From Phoronis ovalis (taxonomy: Eukaryota; Phoronida; Phoronidae): 22,900 bases of DNA. The translations under genes were made by a program, and so were the position numbers. Location: NCBI GenBank assembly GCA_028565635.1, contig JAOXYB010064278.1, positions 1,750-24,649 on the forward strand, given 5' to 3'. Under the pieces are notes generated by a model, which was given only the letters and a program-made list of their open reading frames with translations, searched no databases and had not been told where the DNA came from. This document shows, in pieces, positions 20,150 through 22,900 of the stretch. Position 1 is the stretch's first letter, and each line of letters opens with the position of its first letter.

Positions 20150-21724
20150 GCACCTGTTCCATTATTAATGTAAGTGCTTAGGTTTCTTAAGTAAAACAAT
20201 TTAAGTGATAGTTAAAGCGAACAGCCATTACATGTTTTCTCTACTAATAGACTGCCGTTTGAATAATCAAAACTTTGTTTAAAGTAGTAAAGACTTATTG
20301 AATATCTGTTATCTGTAGTGAATGTTATCTGTTATGCTGGAGAACTCATCCTGGTTTAATTGTTATTTATTTTTGAGTAAATTATATAGGGCTAAAAACT
20401 TTTGTTAACGTTGCAAAATATATCGTCAAAAGGTTATATTTAGAACTCTATTTTTTGGTATTTATTTTGAAATGTATGAATTATGTTAGATTTTACTTCA
20501 AAACCCTCAATATCAAACACATTAACTAAATTAATTGTATTTCAATTGTCTTACTAAAATTTAATAAATAAATATACCAGAAGTAGGTCCTCTTTTTCGA
20601 TTGCGCATATCGTGAATACTTTTTTATTAATAATTATATATAAAAGCTATCTTATTGAAATGATCAAAAATTACAATTCTAGTACTAAAATAGTACAACG
20701 TTGTAAGTTCCTTATAATATCAGTTTCTTAGATCGATTATCTACTAAAGCCTTTTTCATTTTTTGGCATATGAACTGGTACAAATGACAGAAATTGGCGG
20801 CTTTCTGAATCTTTATATTACAGATCTGAGATAAATAGCTTCTTTTTCCTGCGCATCTTGCTGCGCGTACATATTGTAAATATTGCAACATGTATAGAAA
20901 AGAAAAGATGCATAAAGGACAAAATTTGCAAGATGTTCTTTGTTTTAGATCCCAATACATCTAGTTTTTGTTAAATAATCTAAAATGCAACACAATGATA
21001 AAAAGCTATGGTTCACTGTGGGTGCTTTTTGACATATTTATCTTTACATACGATTTACTTTAAGTCGTGACTATACTAAAAATGATACTTATAAATACAT
21101 GGTTGCACATTCCCAGGCACTTGCAACGCCCACTGATGCAGTAATGCGTTCTTCCTTGCCAGGGTTTTATTAACACCTTTAATTATATGTGACACATGAA
21201 GACACATTTCCAGGATTTTGCTTATGCGCATCGATACTTGTTTTTTGCGGGGGTTTATTGACATCTTTATATCTGATGGGATGGTCAAATCGTGATTATT
21301 ATAACAACACATTCTGACGTTGGAAATGGAACGTAACAGCAAACAACACCATAAAAATTATAATATATTGCTAAGGATGAATGCAGTTTTATTCTCGATA
21401 GATGAGAAGATTATTTTCAATTACAAAAATTCGCTGACTGTGTTTTTTAATACTGCTTTATTGTTGCTTTCGTAGAGAGAATACGGAAGTATTCTTGGTA
21501 AAAAATATTTGATAACTGTAGAAACGTATAATGTGGATGCTACAGTTGTTTTATGTTAGTGTTATAAGCAATCCTAGTAAAAAGACACAGTTGTTCATGA
21601 TCATTATTAAATTCAAAACGTTACAAAATATCAGTACTATATAGTATGTCATATCTGATACGATGTCTTATAGGGAGATTTGTAGAAACAGCGGTATAAA
21701 CTCGGAGCAATGAAATTGTTGTTA
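20150..21724. other. AT-rich intergenic DNA
   Basis: No gene, RNA or mobile element is supported. The open frames at 20712-20960 and 21076-21342 (both minus) show no domain resemblance. Confidence 0.4.
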
Positions 21725-21777
21725 CTGTAGGCTAGGATATATAAAACTCTAAGACTTTTGTATATCCTAGCTGTAGG
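21725..21777. repeat. 39-nt hairpin flanked by 7-bp direct repeats
   Basis: Arms 21732-21749 and 21753-21770 pair over 18 positions with one G-U and one mismatch, around a 3-nt loop (TAA). The hairpin is bracketed exactly by CTGTAGG at 21725-21731 and 21771-21777. The stem is shorter than a normal microRNA precursor. Confidence 0.8.
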
Positions 21778-22328
21778 TTTCCGAGTTATGCTCTTTTGTA
21801 TATACAACATACAGGTTCGTGATGCGGTAAAATGACGTCAGGCGTATCTGTTATTACGAGACACTGAGGGGGGAAATGGGTAGGGAGCACCGCTTAAAGG
21901 AAATAATGTTACATTTTCACGAATCATAAATGATAAATTCCTGCAATCGTGGGTCACGAAAATAATACAACCCTTTCCCACCTCAACAATAATTACTGTA
22001 TATAAACAGGTTCTACGCAGTAGCAATTGTCCTAAGAAGCTCCTAAGAAGATATTATACTGCAAATTATTGTTCGGATTATGTTCCTTGCCTATTCATAC
22101 CCATGCATTTTCGTTAGAGGAGCTACAAAGGGGTTCAATTTCATTGCAAAGAAATATAAAATGATAATCTTATTGCATAAACAAATATTTATGTAACGCT
22201 GTAACACGAAAATAAAACATAACGTTTATCACATAGCACGGACTAAAATATCCCTTTCAGACCTGTAGGGAAATAAGTTTGCTCCCGCTCTATCTACCTG
22301 AATAGTCTGATGACCCCTATCCCTCTAA
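21778..22328. other. intergenic DNA between the hairpin and the last element
   Basis: I see no supported gene. The open frame at 21838-22026 (minus) is featureless. A short direct duplication, CTCCTAAGAAG/TCCTAAGAAG, lies near 22031-22051. Confidence 0.4.
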
Positions 22329-22575
22329 CCCGGGAGGTGGTCAATATGAAAGTGGGTACGCATGTTCCAACAAAATTTCGCGTGAAAGGGTATTTTTTTC
22401 GAACCGCCGGCGCGTAACGCGCGTAACGCGCGTAACGCGCTTAGGGTCTGTTTTTTTGCTAAAATCACGAAAAGGGGTGTTTTTTTGGAGGTGTGACACT
22501 TCCTAAGGGGTGTTGTTTGGAAGTTTCACTTCGTTACGGTAATCGTTAAAATTTCACTTCGTTAGGGGTGTAAAT
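22329..22575. mobile_element. CCCGGGAGG element, left part
   Basis: The segment opens with CCCGGGAGGTGGTCAATATG and carries serial AAAGGGTATTTTTTT and AAGGGGTGTTTTTTT motifs, like the CCCGGGG-ended repeats of invertebrate genomes and the element at 17655. It contains a 9-bp tandem array and a later pair of TTTCACTTCGTTA repeats (22524 and 22553). I cannot find a matching right terminus, so the end given is where the G-rich composition stops. Confidence 0.5.
22410..22440. repeat. GCGCGTAAC tandem repeat, 3.4 copies
   Basis: Three exact 9-bp units (22410-22418, 22419-22427 and 22428-22436) and a partial GCGC form a short, very CpG-rich block inside the CCCGGGAGG element. It stands out sharply from the AT-rich background. 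Confidence 0.95.
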
Positions 22576-22900
22576 GAGACGAAACCAGTATTATATATTC
22601 CATAGGCTCCAATGCAATTTTCATCAACTTTGGACATAAACCATTCTTAAATGATAGCTTCGAAGGTTCTTTTATCAACATGGAGTTATTGTTCACCATC
22701 AGAGGAACCATACATGAAATTCTTGACACACATTTGCCAACAAAATCTTCGACCAAAGCAGAAAGCCCACACATAGGTGCCCTTTTGACCTATTTATGTC
22801 TCAGAGTGCTCCAAAATATAGTACTCAAATATTTGCCAATTTCATGTCTCAAACATCTCTTAATTCTTATCCAATTAATCTCTCCTCCCACAGAAGGAGT
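22576..22900. other. right edge of the window; no supported gene
   Basis: The only notable open frame, 22562-22774 (minus, 70 codons), begins in unique-looking DNA and runs into the repeat. I cannot assign it. It could belong to a longer copy of the neighbouring element. Confidence 0.35.

Noticed and set aside
21732-21770. microRNA precursor
   Set aside because: The stem is only 18 positions with a 3-nt loop, too short for a typical animal pre-miRNA.

Overview
This looks like nuclear DNA from an invertebrate animal, with about one third G+C by eye. Its genes are split into short exons with GT-AG introns, and it carries small non-autonomous mobile elements and simple repeats. The ribosomal protein, the ciliary gene, the WxxW-domain secreted protein and the repeat types would all suit a mollusc, perhaps a bivalve. 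That placement is inference, not proof. There are no prokaryotic operons, rRNA or tRNA genes, and no viral genes I can recognise.

Layout, left to right. At 1-119 there is a 42-bp minisatellite. The first coding exon of an LRCH-type leucine-rich-repeat gene lies at 1874-2032 (minus) and the gene runs off the left edge. A complete four-exon gene at 2551-4170 (minus) encodes a 210-residue secreted protein with one WxxW domain and an unusual chitin-binding-like domain. A TATA box and two CRE-type half-sites lie upstream of it. At 5193-5463 there is a small G-rich mobile-element-like repeat. The interval to 7766 holds no gene I can support. At 7767-12824 (minus) all ten coding exons of DRC9/IQCG, a nexin-dynein regulatory complex protein, can be joined in frame to 542 residues. 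The intergenic stretch 12825-14176 carries a likely 246-bp Helitron remnant and an inverted TGCGCA pair. RPL35A follows at 14177-16168 (plus): a non-coding first exon with a 5'-TOP start and four coding exons giving 123 residues. The right third (16.2-22.9 kb) is gene-poor. It holds two members of a CCCGGGG-ended element type, a 228-bp inverted-repeat candidate, a compact hairpin flanked by 7-bp direct repeats, and a doubtful pair of exons at 19663-20098.

The main biological point is gene order. From memory, human 3q29 has LRCH3, IQCG and RPL35A side by side, with IQCG and RPL35A head to head. The same three families are neighbours here, with DRC9 and RPL35A again divergent. LRCH is turned round relative to DRC9, and the WxxW gene sits between them. 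The DRC9-RPL35A pair may share a promoter region, although one gene is ciliary and the other is expressed everywhere.
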